From Carya illinoinensis (taxonomy: Eukaryota; Streptophyta; Magnoliopsida; Fagales; Juglandaceae): a DNA stretch of 64,000 bases. A program made the position numbers and the translations under genes. Positions 33,495 through 45,147 of this stretch are shown piece after piece; the stretch's first letter is position 1, and each line of letters opens with the position of its first letter. The DNA is taken from positions 23,881,001 to 23,945,000 of the forward strand of contig NC_056757.1 in NCBI RefSeq assembly GCF_018687715.1. The letters run 5' to 3'. Under the pieces are notes generated by a model. It saw only the letters and a program-made list of their open reading frames with translations. It ran no database searches and was not told the DNA's origin.

Positions 33495-35023
33495 ACAAAA
33501 CGAAGTAAAAAAAATAACCCAACTGAAAATAAATCCTTAAAACACCATGTTTTAAAACAACTAAGGGCAAAATTATAATTTGATAAAACTAAGCCTCCCT
33601 ACCTCCTACGTACACAAAGGGCTTATGAAAACACACAAACCCAGTATTTGCCAGACCCAGGGTAGTCGCACGACAGAGACTCACTTGAGTGTAGTTGCAA
33701 GGTGGCGTAGACATGGGCGGAGCTGGCAGCTGAGCACTGAGAGAGAGAGTGATGAGAGATAGAGAGAGAAAGAGGTCCGTAAGTCATGAGAGAGAGAGAG
33801 CATGGGATACTCACCAAGAAGGCAACAAAGCGGCGGTGACAAGGTGGTTGGGCAGAGACAAATCATGGAGAGGCTGGGTGTCAGCGTCACTGGGTTTCCC
33901 TTGCCGTGGTTGAAGTCACCACACGAGAAGACTTGCTCTATTTTGAGAAGCCAAAAACAAGGGCCTTTCGGTGATGCCTAGTAGTGGTTCCAAGTGGTTT
34001 ATGGAAATTTAGAGCTAGCGAATGTGGGGTGGCTTCCCAAAATGGAGTGGTGGCTGTTTCAAGGCTCTCAGTCTGCGGCTAGCTTTCTTGATAATGCTCT
34101 GCTTCTGAGAGCCAAAATAGGGGTGTTTTAGGTGGCAAAAATGGTGGAGTGGTTTCCTTACAGGCTGCTGCTGCGAGATGGGGGGTTTTGGTTGGTCACA
34201 GTTGATGAAAGGGGCTAGGTGATTGTCTGATTTCACGTGGGACAAGGCAACTACATGGAGGAGATGCTTCACTGAAGCATTATTGCCTGGAGTGGTGCTT
34301 GAAGAGGGGGCAACGAGCATTGAAGGGAAGGCTTCAAAGGAGGTTTCCAGCTTGGAGTTTTCTTTTCATACAGGAGGATAAACGTAACTATATACAGAGA
34401 ATTGAAAACAAAACCTTAGAGATGAGAGAAGGAGGCGTGCTTGCAGTGGGAATGGAAGTGATGGAGCCGTTCATGCAGTGAGTAAACGGACGTAAACAAG
34501 CAGAACGTGGAGTCTGAAAATATTACCATTGGCTAGGGCTCTAAAACCTGAAAATGTTTGGCCCAAGCCTCGGATCTCGAAAGGGGTTAATGCATGGGCT
34601 TTTTTCCCCAGTTTTGGACCTTGACTCAACCTAAAAACAATTATACTCTTTCATAAATTTTTTTTCGAGTGAAGATCCACTTGGTCCATTAAAAGATTTT
34701 AAACCTAACTATCATCAAACTTATTGAAAAAAAAAAAAAAACTTGCCAAAAGTATTTTAGGCCTGTACTCTCTTCTAAAATTTTACTCACAATCCCAAAT
34801 GAACTTTTCATACGTACAAATCTTAAAAAAAATTTAGAAAGCGGGTATGGTACTGGACCCGAGTGTTACACCATTAGTGATCACTTGGGGATGATGGAGG
34901 ACTTCCCCCTCCCATCCAATACATTCACCTCACTGAGTTACCTCAACGAGTGGCTCAATAAATGAAGAGGAAGATCTATTAGATGAGGGGGAATAACTTC
35001 TTGCCTAGTGAGCGACTAGTAGG

Positions 35024-35131
35024 TGATGTGGTGGGTCCTTCCATAAGAGGCAAACCGCCTAAGCCACTTTGATGGAACTTTTATAATTATTTTATTTTAT
35101 TTTATTTTTGTCTTTTATATATATACACACA
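35024..35131 (+). repeat. first segment of the split Copia 5' LTR
   Basis: The start TGATGTGGTGGGTCC and the phrase aaaccgcctaagccact align with 48210-48270 of the 3' LTR. The homology stops at the Helitron-like terminus at 35132. Confidence 0.65.
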
Positions 35132-35335
35132 CTAGTAGAAATGGAACGTCTAAGGGACGTTTGCCCAATGGAGACAAAATATATATGCTACTTATATATA
35201 CATATATATAGTAAGGGCAACGTGCACTGCATGTATGCCCAACTGATAGAAATAAAGAAAATAAACATGAATTTTACATATAAGTCAGCGTCCTATTTAA
35301 GTATATAATTACAACAGTGAGAAGTTTATATGAGT
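35132..35335 (-). mobile_element. second Helitron-like 3' terminus, reverse orientation
   Basis: On the minus strand the sequence ends AAACGTCCCTTAGACGTT, then CCATTT and CTACTAG, followed by T. The stem AACGTC...GACGTT corresponds to the hairpin at 16677. Similarity to the first copy continues upstream through the phrase catatatatttt. The body is at most about 200 bases before Copia sequence starts, so it is a small or truncated copy. The 5' end was not fixed. Confidence 0.55.
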
Positions 35336-36610
35336 TTAAAGTGAGAAGTATATAATTTCCTCTTGCCAGATGCTTTTCATGCTCTTCAAGGTTTGTTCAG
35401 TTACACACCCATACATATCATCAATTTCAGGTTCACCACTTTCAATAGTATCAAGATGTTCTTCTAATACGTCTCCCATGTGCTCATCATGCATCAGAGA
35501 AGAAGGAAAGGCTGAATACATAACAATAGGTTCTTCATTGAAAGGCTAGGCTTTTTAGTTTGATTCACATTTTCAATGGTTTGGTTCATGTGCATAACCC
35601 ACGAAGATGCACTGCTTGGATTTGCTATCAGGTTTGGAACCCTCAGTTTTAGGAATATGAACAAAAGTCTTGCAGCCGAACTCTCTCATATGCTCAAGAG
35701 AAATATCTTTTCCTGTGTCCCAAATCCTTTCAAGAATGTCAAAATCCAAAGGAATCGAAGGAGAAAGGTTGATCAAGTCAAATGTTGTCCTAATTACTTC
35801 ACCCCAAAAGGGATTAGGCAATTTTGAATGATAGAACATACACGTGATTGTTTTTACAAGTTGTTTTGTTCATTCTCTCTGCTACACCATTCTGTTGTTA
35901 TGTTCATTCTCTCTACTACATCAAATCTGATGCCGTGAATTTTGCAGTATTCTTAAAATGGTCCTCTCACCAACATTATTTGCCCGAACACACTTCAAAT
36001 GTCTTCTGGTTTCCCTTTCAACTTTCACATGTAGTGCCTTGAACACATCTAGCACCTAGTCTTTAATTTTTAGTGGCTAAACCCACATGTTTCTAGAGTG
36101 ATCATCATTAAAAGTAAAATAATACAATGCACCACCAAGACATTTGGCATTCATAGTACAAACATCAGTGTGAAATAAATCAATAATATCACCCTTTTTA
36201 GAAGGATAAAATTTCTTAAAAGAAATTCTTCATTGCTTTCCCATAAGACAATGAGTATAGGGCCTTAGTTACATACCTTTGATATTGGATAGGAATTACT
36301 TCTTTGCAAGAATCTAAAGTTTCTTCTCACTAATGTGACCAAGCCTCTTATGCCATAACTTGGTGGAGATTTCATTCTCAGCATCAATAACATCCCTCTT
36401 AATAAACCTGGCATCTGTCTTGCAGAGAATGTTGACCTTCTTTCCCCTGGCTAGAATAAGAGAACCCTTTTTAAGTTTCCACTTTCTATCTCCGGGATGA
36501 TTATGGTAGCCTTCATTATCCAATTTTCCAATTGAAATCAAATTAAAACGTATATTAGGAACATACTTAGCATCTTTGAGAAGCAATTTGCATCCAGTGC
36601 TAGTTTCCAA
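35336..36610 (-). pseudogene. Copia GAG-pre-integrase and integrase (5' half of the split element)
   Basis: Minus-strand pieces read, in order: the GAG-pre-integrase block around 36314-36610 (LKDAKYVPNIRFNLIS, then LWHKRLGHISEKKL); a broken integrase core; the integrase C-terminal part at 35573-35839 (LPNPFWGEVIRTTFDLIN, FGCKTFVHIPKTEG, CIFVGYA); and the acidic linker at 35336-35521 ending SIWQEEI. RT and RNase H do not follow here; they are at 46.7-48.2 kb. Several stops and frameshifts, for example near 35540 and 35850-36310, make it non-functional. The region 36611-37473 upstream contains decayed gag with only short open stretches. Confidence 0.75.
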
Positions 36611-37473
36611 TCACACATCTCTTATTCCCACAATTTGACACTTTGTTTCATTTCCCATCCTAACCCAACCAAAGTCACCATTGGTATAGGAAGAGAAGAT
36701 GTTTCTACATGGGCTAATCTAAAAAGAACCTGTTGTATTAATTACCCAAGCGAAATCCTTTCAAGCGACATTAACATGAGCATCATCGCAAACAATGAAC
36801 ACATCAGTATCATATGCAACTGTTGCAATTTCTTTAGTTGTTCCTTTTTAAACTTCTTACACTCTTTTTTCATATACTCAAGCTTACCACAGTGAAAAAC
36901 ATTTTATCCCTTTTCTTGAAGTGGACATTCCTCTCGATCACTTGTCACCACCACTTTTTTCACTATTAGGTTTTATGCTTTACTCCTCTCTCGCTTTTCT
37001 ATAATCCAAAAAAAATTTTATGGTAGATAACTTATTCAACAATTATTGAAAAGTGTTCAGATGCTCTGCAACACTTTGTCCATCCTTGTACTTTAAATTC
37101 ACAAGCCTTCTTATCATAAAGGCTTTGTTTTATGCAGTCTTTTGCTTATAAAGACTTTATAATTTCATCCAAAGACTGTAAGTATCTACTTCTTTGGCTA
37201 CATGATAGAAAACACTATGATCAACTCATTGCTTGACATGACCAACATCTTTACTGTTTAATTTCTTTCATTTATCATTAGTTTTCTTTTCTGATTTAAT
37301 ACTAGCCAAATATATAGGCTTAAATAACTCTTTGCAATACGGAACATCATTCATCCTTGTCTTCCAAATCGAGTAATTGGAAGAAGTAAATTTAATCATA
37401 CTACTAGATGAGTCCTCCATTTAATTTACACAGATAATTAACAGAATAATCAACCAAAGCTCTAAAACCATTT

Positions 37474-38023
37474 TGATAAGGAGAACACAAAAATGCAGTG
37501 AAATATTTTCTACCCTTTTTTGTGCAAGTTAAAGTGGTAATATGGTAAACATAAACTCAAAAGCAAGACACTAAGAATTTTTTACGTGAAAAACCCTCCA
37601 ATGCGAAAGGAAAAATTACGAGACTTAGTCCAGTTAAAACTTCCACTATAAACAATAATGGAGTTACAGAGTGTCTTCTCTAGAGCAATATCTAGAGACT
37701 ACCAATATATCAAGAATATTTATATTCTTGGTTTAACACAGAATCATTACCATACATATGGAAAACTACAAGAGTGACAAAAAAGATTTTACCAAGTGAG
37801 CATTTGCATAAAACAGATGAAAGTGTGAGGGGAAATTTATTCAGGAACAACATTGAAATTCATTCATAATTGGACTACATATGGTCTCTCAAATCTCTAA
37901 TGGAAGTGTGAGGGGAAATCCTCATACACAACACATGTCCTCTCTTCTTTTCTCTTTTTTTCTCCTCTCTTTTTGTTCTTTTGTCTATTTCTCCGTAGCT
38001 CACTAGCACACACCATTTATATC
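37474..38023 (-). repeat. second segment of the split Copia 5' LTR
   Basis: Read on the minus strand it aligns with 48300-48640: GTGTGCTAGTGA, then ATGAGGATTTCCCCTCACAC, GAGATTTGAGAGACCATATG, and the end TGCATTTTTGTGTTCTC. It is followed at about 37465 by TGGTTTTAGAGCTT, a worn version of the TGGTATCAGAGC primer site. It is longer than the 3' LTR by about 110 bases. It breaks off at 38023. Confidence 0.7.
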
Positions 38024-38050
38024 TACTATATATATATATATATAAATGAG

Positions 38051-38083
38051 AATGTTGGACAAGCAGTGTTTTTGTCTAACATT
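38051..38083. other. 12-bp inverted repeat hairpin
   Basis: AATGTTGGACAA (38051-38062) pairs with TTGTCTAACATT (38072-38083), with one G-T pair and a 9-base loop. The stem can be stretched outward by wobble and A-T pairs. The role is unknown. Confidence 0.6.
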
Positions 38084-38660
38084 TTTATTTCCAATTTCAC
38101 CCTTACTTGTATTCTTAAATTACGTCCTCATTGTTTTTATTCTTCTTTTGCCAACTACTAATTTTGTCTTTTTGCCAAAATTGATTTGGTCTTTTTACAT
38201 TTCTGAGCTACTGAATTCTTTCCAATTTTATCCCTGATTTTATATCCAAATTCGCCCACTTTTGTTTCTTGTTTTTCTTCACTGCCTTACGATTATTGTC
38301 ATCTTACATTTGCAATCTTATCGCTTCCTCTGACAAACTGAAACCGACTCAAATATGATCCTTAATATTTTCCTTCTGTTTGTGTTATCTCTATTCTCGT
38401 TTTCTTAAAGAAAAAATCTCCGTGTGTTTTGAATTGCTTCTCCTCCTGAATCTCGGCAGTCTTAGGTATGATTCTTATTCATTCTTTCTCTCAATACTGC
38501 ATGAGTGAATTTCTTACCCTATAATCATATCATGCGCATATACATTCCGAAAATTTTGAAAAAAAAAATTCTCATCTTTGAGAAGATCCATCGATGGTGT
38601 TGTTTATGGTGGCTTGAGAGGAGCACGGTGGTGGTGGAGAACCCGTGAGGAAGGAGAAAC

Positions 38661-38663
<3 letters not shown>

Positions 38664-38723
<60 letters not shown>
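38664..38723. repeat. GA microsatellite (about 30 units)
   Basis: An uninterrupted GA run that produces an artificial Arg-Glu repeat in translation. Confidence 0.95.
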
Positions 38724-38726
<3 letters not shown>

Positions 38727-39549
38727 GGAATCTTTCCTTGCTATGGAGTCACAAAGCTTCAAGGAGATTAGAAGAATTTGGTTTGTTAAAGATAAGAAGG
38801 GAAGAGAAGAAGATAAGAAGGTGGGTCAAATACAGGTTTCTTGGAGAGAAAGATGGAAGATGAAATTTTGTCGCTTTGTTGGGTGAGACCAACAGGTAAG
38901 AGGGTGAAGGCTTGAGTTTTTAGTTATTTGCTTGTGACGCCAAAGATGGACAGTGGAGATTGAGTGTAGGGAGATATTTTCCTCACTTAACACTTCAATA
39001 GCCAGGATTAAGCACAATATTATCAATAAAAAATGTGATATTCATAATATTATCAATGAGGTTATTAAAAACCCCATTAATAAAAAGTTTCTTTATTGTA
39101 ATAATTTATTCAGTTAAATTTTTCATTTTTTATAAATATTTATTGAATAAATAAAATTTCTTGAATAATTTCTTTAATTTTTATTAAATAAAAAAAGTAT
39201 TAACAAATTTGAAATTCATAAAAATGTTAATGTTCTTACTAATATTATTGCTTATGGTTAATAAAAAAAATAATAGTTCCATTAATATTTAATTCCATTT
39301 AATTTATATACTTTAATAATTTATCCAACATTATTAATAGTATTCTAGAAGTTCGAAAATTCTTAATGAGGTGCTTTATTTAAATTTACTAATATGATGT
39401 CCACGTTTAAAATTAAAACATTATATATTTAATTATATTCATAAAACTTAATAACACATAGAAATATAGTTTATTGATAATTCAAATCAATTCATATGTG
39501 TATTACAAAGTAAATAATATGTTCCAATTTATTGTATTTATTATTATCC

Positions 39550-39568
39550 TTAATATGTTAATATAGTT
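39550..39568. repeat. LINE target-site duplication (copy at the 3' end of the LINE)
   Basis: The 19 bases TTAATATGTTAATATAGTT are repeated exactly at 45129-45147. Confidence 0.9.
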
Positions 39569-42500
39569 TTTTTTTTGTCTTTTTGAAAAAATCCCTCATA
39601 TATTGAATGTACTTGTCAACTGAGTTACAAAGTTTATCAAAATTCACAGAATTCAAAAGCTCCTGAGGATGATCCTCCATCCAGACTCTCTCTTCATCTA
39701 CAATTAAAGTAATTTTCGAAAGTTCATGTGCAACACTATTACATACTCTATTGACATATAAAACAGTCCACTTCTTTCTATTCTTCAAGACAGACTTCAC
39801 ATCCTCTATCCATTGACCATGCCATTCCTAACATTCTTCTGCATTATTAATCGCATTGATCACAGACATTGCATCTCCCTCCAACTGAACCTTGCTGAAA
39901 TTCAATTCCTCACACAACTTCATTGCCCTCCAAAGAGCATGAATTTCTGCTTCTATAGGGTTTTGAACATTCGATCTGCAACAACATAATGAGACTAGAA
40001 CATCAGCATAGCTGTCTCTAATCATCACCCCCATTCCACATTTACTGTCATTACTTCTTAAAGCTGCATCCCAGTTTACTTTCACCATATCCCCATCAAG
40101 TGGTTTCCAATGAAGAGTTCTACTACATTGAGTACTTCTTTGTTTTGATTGAGCCTTTTGTTTCTCCTGTGCCTGCTGATATTCAATCAAACAATTAACA
40201 GCTTGACTAAATACATCATTACGCCCCTCAAATCTGTTTTCAAAGACCCAACCATTTCTTCTGAACCATATCCTTCTCAACACCACAACCATTATTTCCA
40301 TTTGATCTTGAGTCAACCTTAAAGGCCACTCAGACCAAAGTTCAAAAAACTCTCTTTCATTGGTTGACTATTTCTACACTAACTCCTCTCACAAGCCCAA
40401 ACATCTCTTGCTTCAATACAACTCCACAAAGCATGACAAATTGATTCATCCTCTCTGCATACTAGACATAAAGCTTCTTTTACAACCTTTCTTTTTAACA
40501 ATTTTTTCTTTGTTGGAAGACAGTTTGTGATAGCCTTCCAAACAAAGATCTTTGTAACCCCTGGTATGTTCAACATCCATAACTTCCTCCATATTACATC
40601 TGCATTCCTGAAACCTCCCCTTCCTCTCTTCTCTTTCTGTTAACTTCTACATGGTAAGCACTTTTAACACTATACAAACCATTTTTCGAGAAAGCCCAGA
40701 TTTGTTTGTCAAGAAGTCTAGAAAAACTGACAGGCAAGTTACATACAATGGCAACCTCATCTTCATCAAGCACTTGCTTTATAAGTCCCTCATTCCATCC
40801 TCCATTCTCAACTGAAAGTAATTCCTCCACCTTGATCTCAGCATGCAGTATATGTATAAGAGATTGAATTTTAAAAGTCACAGCCTTTGGAACCCACCTT
40901 TCTCCCCATACTTTTATACTTTCACCATCCCCTACTCTCCATACCAACCCTTCTTTCAACAAACTCAATGAATCCCACAGACTTCTCCACATAAATGAAG
41001 GTTTAAAACCCAAAGTAGCATGTAACAGATCAGTGTTTCTAAAATACTTATCTTTCAATAAAACTACAGCCAATGATTGAGGGTTTATCAAAACCCTCCA
41101 ACATTGTTTTGCAAGGAGTGCCTTGTTAAAAGTTTCTAACTCTCTGAATCCCAAACCTCCTTCATTCTTTGATAGCATCATCTTAGACCACTTCCTCCAC
41201 TGAATTCTATTCTCCCTCTGCTTGAAACCTCACCAAAATTTTGCCATTTGAGCTGCCAATTCATGACATAACTTCCTTGGCAATTTGAAAACACTCATAT
41301 AATATGTAGGGATAGCCTGGATAACTACCTTTAAGAGAACCTCTTTTCCTGAAGGGGAAAGAAATTGATTTTTCCAACTGCTTAACTTTTTCCACACTCG
41401 ATCCTTTACACTGTTAAAAGCTTGATTTGGATCTACCAACCATTATTGGCAGTCCAAGATATTTTTCACAATTGTTCTGAATTCTAGCCCCACAATCCTT
41501 TACAATATCACCTTTCACCTTTGCACCAGTTGTAGGACTAAACAAAACAGTTGTTTTATTCTTATTCAAACTTTGTCCAGATGCCTTCTCATAAGTATCG
41601 AGTATCCCACTAATTGTCTTCCATCCCTTCTAAGTAGCTTTCCCAAAAATCAAGCAATCATCAGCAAATAACAAATGTGTCAATTTAAAACCCCCTTGAG
41701 CCACTGAAACTCCTTTAAAATCACCTCTGACTTGAGCTTCTTCAAGCATAGAACTTAAACCCTCTGCACATAGAAGAAAAAGATAAGGAGACAATGGATC
41801 TCCTTGTCTTAAACCTCTAGTGGGAAAAATAAAATCACCTGGTTTACCATTGACAAGAGTAGCATAAGAAACTGTTGAAATACATTTCATGATCAGACCT
41901 ACCCATCTATCTCCAAACCCCAGTCTTTTCATAACTGCCTCCAGGTAATCCCATTCCACCTTATCATAAGCCTTTGAAATATCTAATTTCACTGCCATGC
42001 TTCCAACTCTACCATTTTGTCTGCATTTCATCGAATGTAACATTTCATAAGCTGCTATGACATTGTCTGAAATCAATCTCCCTAGAATAAAAGCACTCTG
42101 GCATCTGGAAATAATGGCATCCATTACCCCTTTCAGTCTATTAGCAAGAGTCTTTGCAATGATCTTATAAAAAACATTACAAAGACTTATGGGTCTGAAA
42201 TCATTCACACTTCTTGGTTCATTTATTTTTGGGATCAAAGCAATATAAGTTTGATTTATCGAGTCTTGCATTCTACCCCCATTCAAGAATCCCAACACTG
42301 CATTATTTACTTCATTTCCTACCACATGCCAGAAATTTTGAAAGAAACATGCCCCATACCCATCAGGACCCAGGGCCTTCAATGCCCCGATCATATTTAT
42401 GGCCTCCTCAACTTCCTTTCTTGTGAAGGCATTTTCCAAAAATTCATTCATAGCAGTTGACACCCTAGGCTCCAAAGCCTTTACACCCTCATGAATAGTT

Positions 42501-43745
42501 TGAATAGATGGCTTTGCACTAGTATAAACCATAGAAAAATGGTCTCTGAAAGCTACAACAATTTCCTCTTCATTCTCTCTTAGAACAGATTGACCAACCA
42601 TCCAATATTGACACAAGCTTGTTCCTTCTTCTTCTCTGATTAGCATACTCATGGAAAAACCTGGTGTTTCTGTCTCCCATGGTATACCAATTCCTCTTTG
42701 CACGCTGCTTCCATTTCACATCCTCTTGGTCAAGTAGCAAACCCACCCTATCCTACAAACTTTTCAACTCCTCCATATTATTCTGACAAAGATCCCCTTG
42801 TATCTCCCTAATTTTCTGTGATACCTGCTCAATTTCCTTCCCTCTTCTCTTGTCTTTCCCTTTGAAGCATGATAACAAAGCCTTATTACAAAACTGCAAT
42901 CTAGTTTGAACTTTTTGTATAGGTTCTGAAACTAAGAGACTCTTTCTCCACCCCTCTTTAATCACTTGCTCACATTCTTCCTGTTGCAACCAACAAGCCT
43001 CAAACCTGAAAGGGAAAAAACCTCTCCTTCTACTATTTCCTTCATCAATAGTAGAGATTAAAATAGGCAAGTGATTTGAACACCTTCATGTTAGAGCCAT
43101 CACTTCCACTTCCTTAAAAAGAGATCTCCATCTAATGTTCACCACAAAACTGTCCAATCTTTCTTTGGTAAAAGACTGATCCGAATGTTTATTAGACCAG
43201 GTAAAGCCATTTCCTCTATAGCCAACATCAACCAGACCACAATCCTCTAGTGCTTCCCTGAACAGGTTTATCTAACTTTCAGCTCTCCTTTTTCCCCCTG
43301 CTTTCTCATTATGCCATAATATTTCATTGAAATCTCCCCCTACACACCAAGCACCATCATTTACAGGTTTCAATTGTCTCAAAAGATCCCATGATAACCC
43401 TCTTTTCCCTGACTCAGGGTGCCCATAGAAACCTGTGAAGCACCAATCGTTATCTTGCCTTTCTCGTTTTACAAGAACATTAACATGCCACTTTGAATAG
43501 TTGATAATCTCAACACCTTTCTCATCTCTCCAAAGAAAAACAAGACCACCCCTCCTTCCATCAGAATCAATAGCAAAACATCCTTCCATCCCTAACCTCC
43601 TTTGCAAACCAACAATTTTACATGATTTGATTTTTGTTTCACAAACAAACACCAGAATAGGCTGCTTTTCCTTAACCATGAGGCTAAGATCTTGAATATT
43701 TAGAGAGTTCCCAAGCCCTCGACAGTTCCAACATAGAATTTTCAT
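39569..43745 (-). pseudogene. LINE ORF2 (endonuclease, RT, zf-RVT, RNase H), broken
   Basis: It starts MKILCWNCRGLGNS with an intact endonuclease N-terminus, then CETKIKSC and GGDFNEILWH. Stops near 43271 and 43090 interrupt it. RT runs from about 43070 to 41630: LGPDGYGACFFQNFW, FRPISLCNVFYKIIAKTLANR, RCQSAFILGRLISDN, KLDISKAYDKVEWDYLEA, RGLRQGDPLSPYLFL and the catalytic LLFADDCLIFGKAT (about 41630-41670). The thumb follows in other frames (41230-41439). zf-RVT (about 40379-41181) has EGLVWRVGDGESIKVW, and VCREDESICHALWSC as its zinc-binding part. RNase H (39558-40316) has WDAALRSNDSKCGMGVMIRD and EAEIHALWRAM. Frameshifts lie near 42700, 41620 and 40590. Confidence 0.88.
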
Positions 43746-44992
43746 AATTCCAGGTGGTGCTGCTCAGCAGCCACCACCCTTAGTATGTTTTCATCACAAA
43801 CAACATCATCACTCCTCTTAACTCTCTTACCAACATCAATCTGTTCACTATCATCTTCCATAGAATCAAAATTCCTTTTCAACAGAGAATAAGAGCTAGA
43901 TAGCTTACCTGACTTAGGCGTAGCCCTAGCCCTTCTTTTCCACCTTGATGATCTCTTGCTATCCACATCCGCATCAGTCAATTTCAGCGTTTTGTTTTCA
44001 ATCACATTAGTCTTCTCATCTTGCACATTCACACAAGCATCTAGTCTACTTTAACCCTCCTCCTGCACTTTCATTACAGGTTGAACAAACACCTCCTGCT
44101 CCCTCAGATTTGAATTCACACCAGTCATCCTTTGCTTCACTAACTCATCCTCCTCCCTTCCCTACTAAGATTCCCCTTTCTTCTCCATTTCCTCATACTC
44201 CTGCCTTGAATTATCCCTTTCTTTTTCTTTTTTCTTTTTCATTTTTTCCTCCTCCCCCTTAGTAGTTGCTTTTCTAGTTTAAGGTCATGCCCTAAGCCAC
44301 ACTCCATACTGACCAGAATTTTCATCATTCCCCTTGCACCCCTCCTTTTCATGCACAATTCTTCCACAATTGAAACATAGCCTAAGTAACTTCTCATATT
44401 GAAAAGGCACCCAGCTTCTCCTCCCATCCACTAAAATTGTCCTTCCTCGAGCTATAGGTTTTTTAAGTTCACACTCCACTTTCACTCTTAAACACCTCCC
44501 CCAAGCCGAGCCATCTTCCTGCACATCAACCTCCATAACCTCCCCAATCGATCTTCCTATTTCCTGTCCCATCTTCTTTGTCATATAGTTCAAAGGTAAA
44601 TTTAACATTTGCACCCATAGGCAAGCATGATCAAAATCAAATAGGTTAGGTTGCAATTTACCTTCAAATTCTTTTAATACAAATAGATGATTATCAAACA
44701 GCCAAGGACAACCATCAAGTACTCTCATCTTATCTTTCCGAGTTACAAAAGTTATAACATAACAGTTACTTCCAATTTCCTGGAATTCCACTAGTTTTCC
44801 TACCTTCTAGATTCTCTCCATCATAGATCTGATAACTTCCTTCCCAATCCGTCGCACTAAAATCACCTTCCCAACTAGGCTGCGTTCACTCTTTAGATTC
44901 ATCGTAATTGAATCATCATGCTGTATTTCAATCGGCACATTCTCCTCATCATTCAGCTTCAGTCTCCTCCATACTTCCTCCATGTCTTCCAT
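43742..44992 (-). pseudogene. LINE ORF1 (DUF4283 / zinc knuckle), broken
   Basis: It starts MEDMEEVWRRLKLNDEE; an upstream in-frame Met at 45028 exists, but this one matches the sister LINE. The first break is a TAG at 44807-44809 where the frame would read RIWKVGK, a Trp-to-stop change. The next part (44285-44791) holds the DUF4283 fold (FQEIGSNCYVITFVTRKDK, DGCPWLFDNHLFV, ACLWVQMLNLPL), the KPIARGRTI linker, the CCHC knuckle LCFNCGRIVHEKEGC and QYGVWLRA. The Lys/Glu-rich tail, with a basic patch and VKRSDD, ends AAEQHHLEL. The stop TGA (43742-43744) overlaps the ORF2 start as ATGA. Confidence 0.85.
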
Positions 44993-45128
44993 CGCACTCC
45001 TCTGCTCACACTCGCAAACAGAGAACAACTTCCTTCCTCAATTGAGGGAAAACACTAACTGTTTCTCCTTAGTCGCTTTCCAAAAGAAGAAAGCAGTTGA
45101 GAAAGACTCTTTTATTATGACCCATTTG

Positions 45129-45147
45129 TTAATATGTTAATATAGTT
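45129..45147. repeat. LINE target-site duplication (copy at the 5' end of the LINE)
   Basis: Identical to 39550-39568. Confidence 0.9.

Larger units (their letters stand above)
29690..34870 (-). mobile_element. solo-LTR-like element with TGTAACAC...CATTACA ends
   Basis: Read on the minus strand, the element begins TGTAACACTCGGGTCC (34870 downward) and ends GGAACGGGGCATTACA (29690). The ends are imperfect inverted repeats with TG..CA limits, as LTRs have. Removing the nested insertion (30984-33180) leaves about 3 kb without any retroelement protein, so I call it a solo LTR or a large non-coding element. The flanking five bases are CCAAC and CCATT, at best a worn duplication. A second element with similar TGTAAC...GTTACA ends is at 56767-58270. 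Confidence 0.5.
38024..39549. other. spacer inside the split Copia, no gene seen
   Basis: It begins TCTACTATATATATA, which looks like a Helitron 5' end after A. A strong hairpin is at 38051-38083, a GA microsatellite at 38664-38723 and AT-rich sequence from 39000. The open frames here come from the GA repeat or low complexity. Confidence 0.45.
39569..45128 (-). mobile_element. full-length L1-clade LINE with 19-bp target duplication
   Basis: The insertion is bounded by identical 19-bp duplications and ends, on its minus strand, in a poly(A) run seen as T's at 39569-39576. It carries a leader of about 135 bases, ORF1, ORF2 and no truncation. Both ORFs have stops, so it can no longer move alone. 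The exact duplication shows it inserted more recently than the decay of the Copia around it. It shares domain order, ORF1 start and ORF junction with the LINE at 19.6-24.7 kb, but their proteins differ at many positions. Confidence 0.92.

Noticed and set aside
35108..35308. 66-aa plus-strand ORF across the second Helitron-like end
   Set aside because: TA-rich frame, rich in Tyr and Ile, with no similarity to any protein I know.
38578..38886. 102-aa ORF with an Arg-Glu repeat
   Set aside because: It is a translation of the GA microsatellite, with no family marks outside it.
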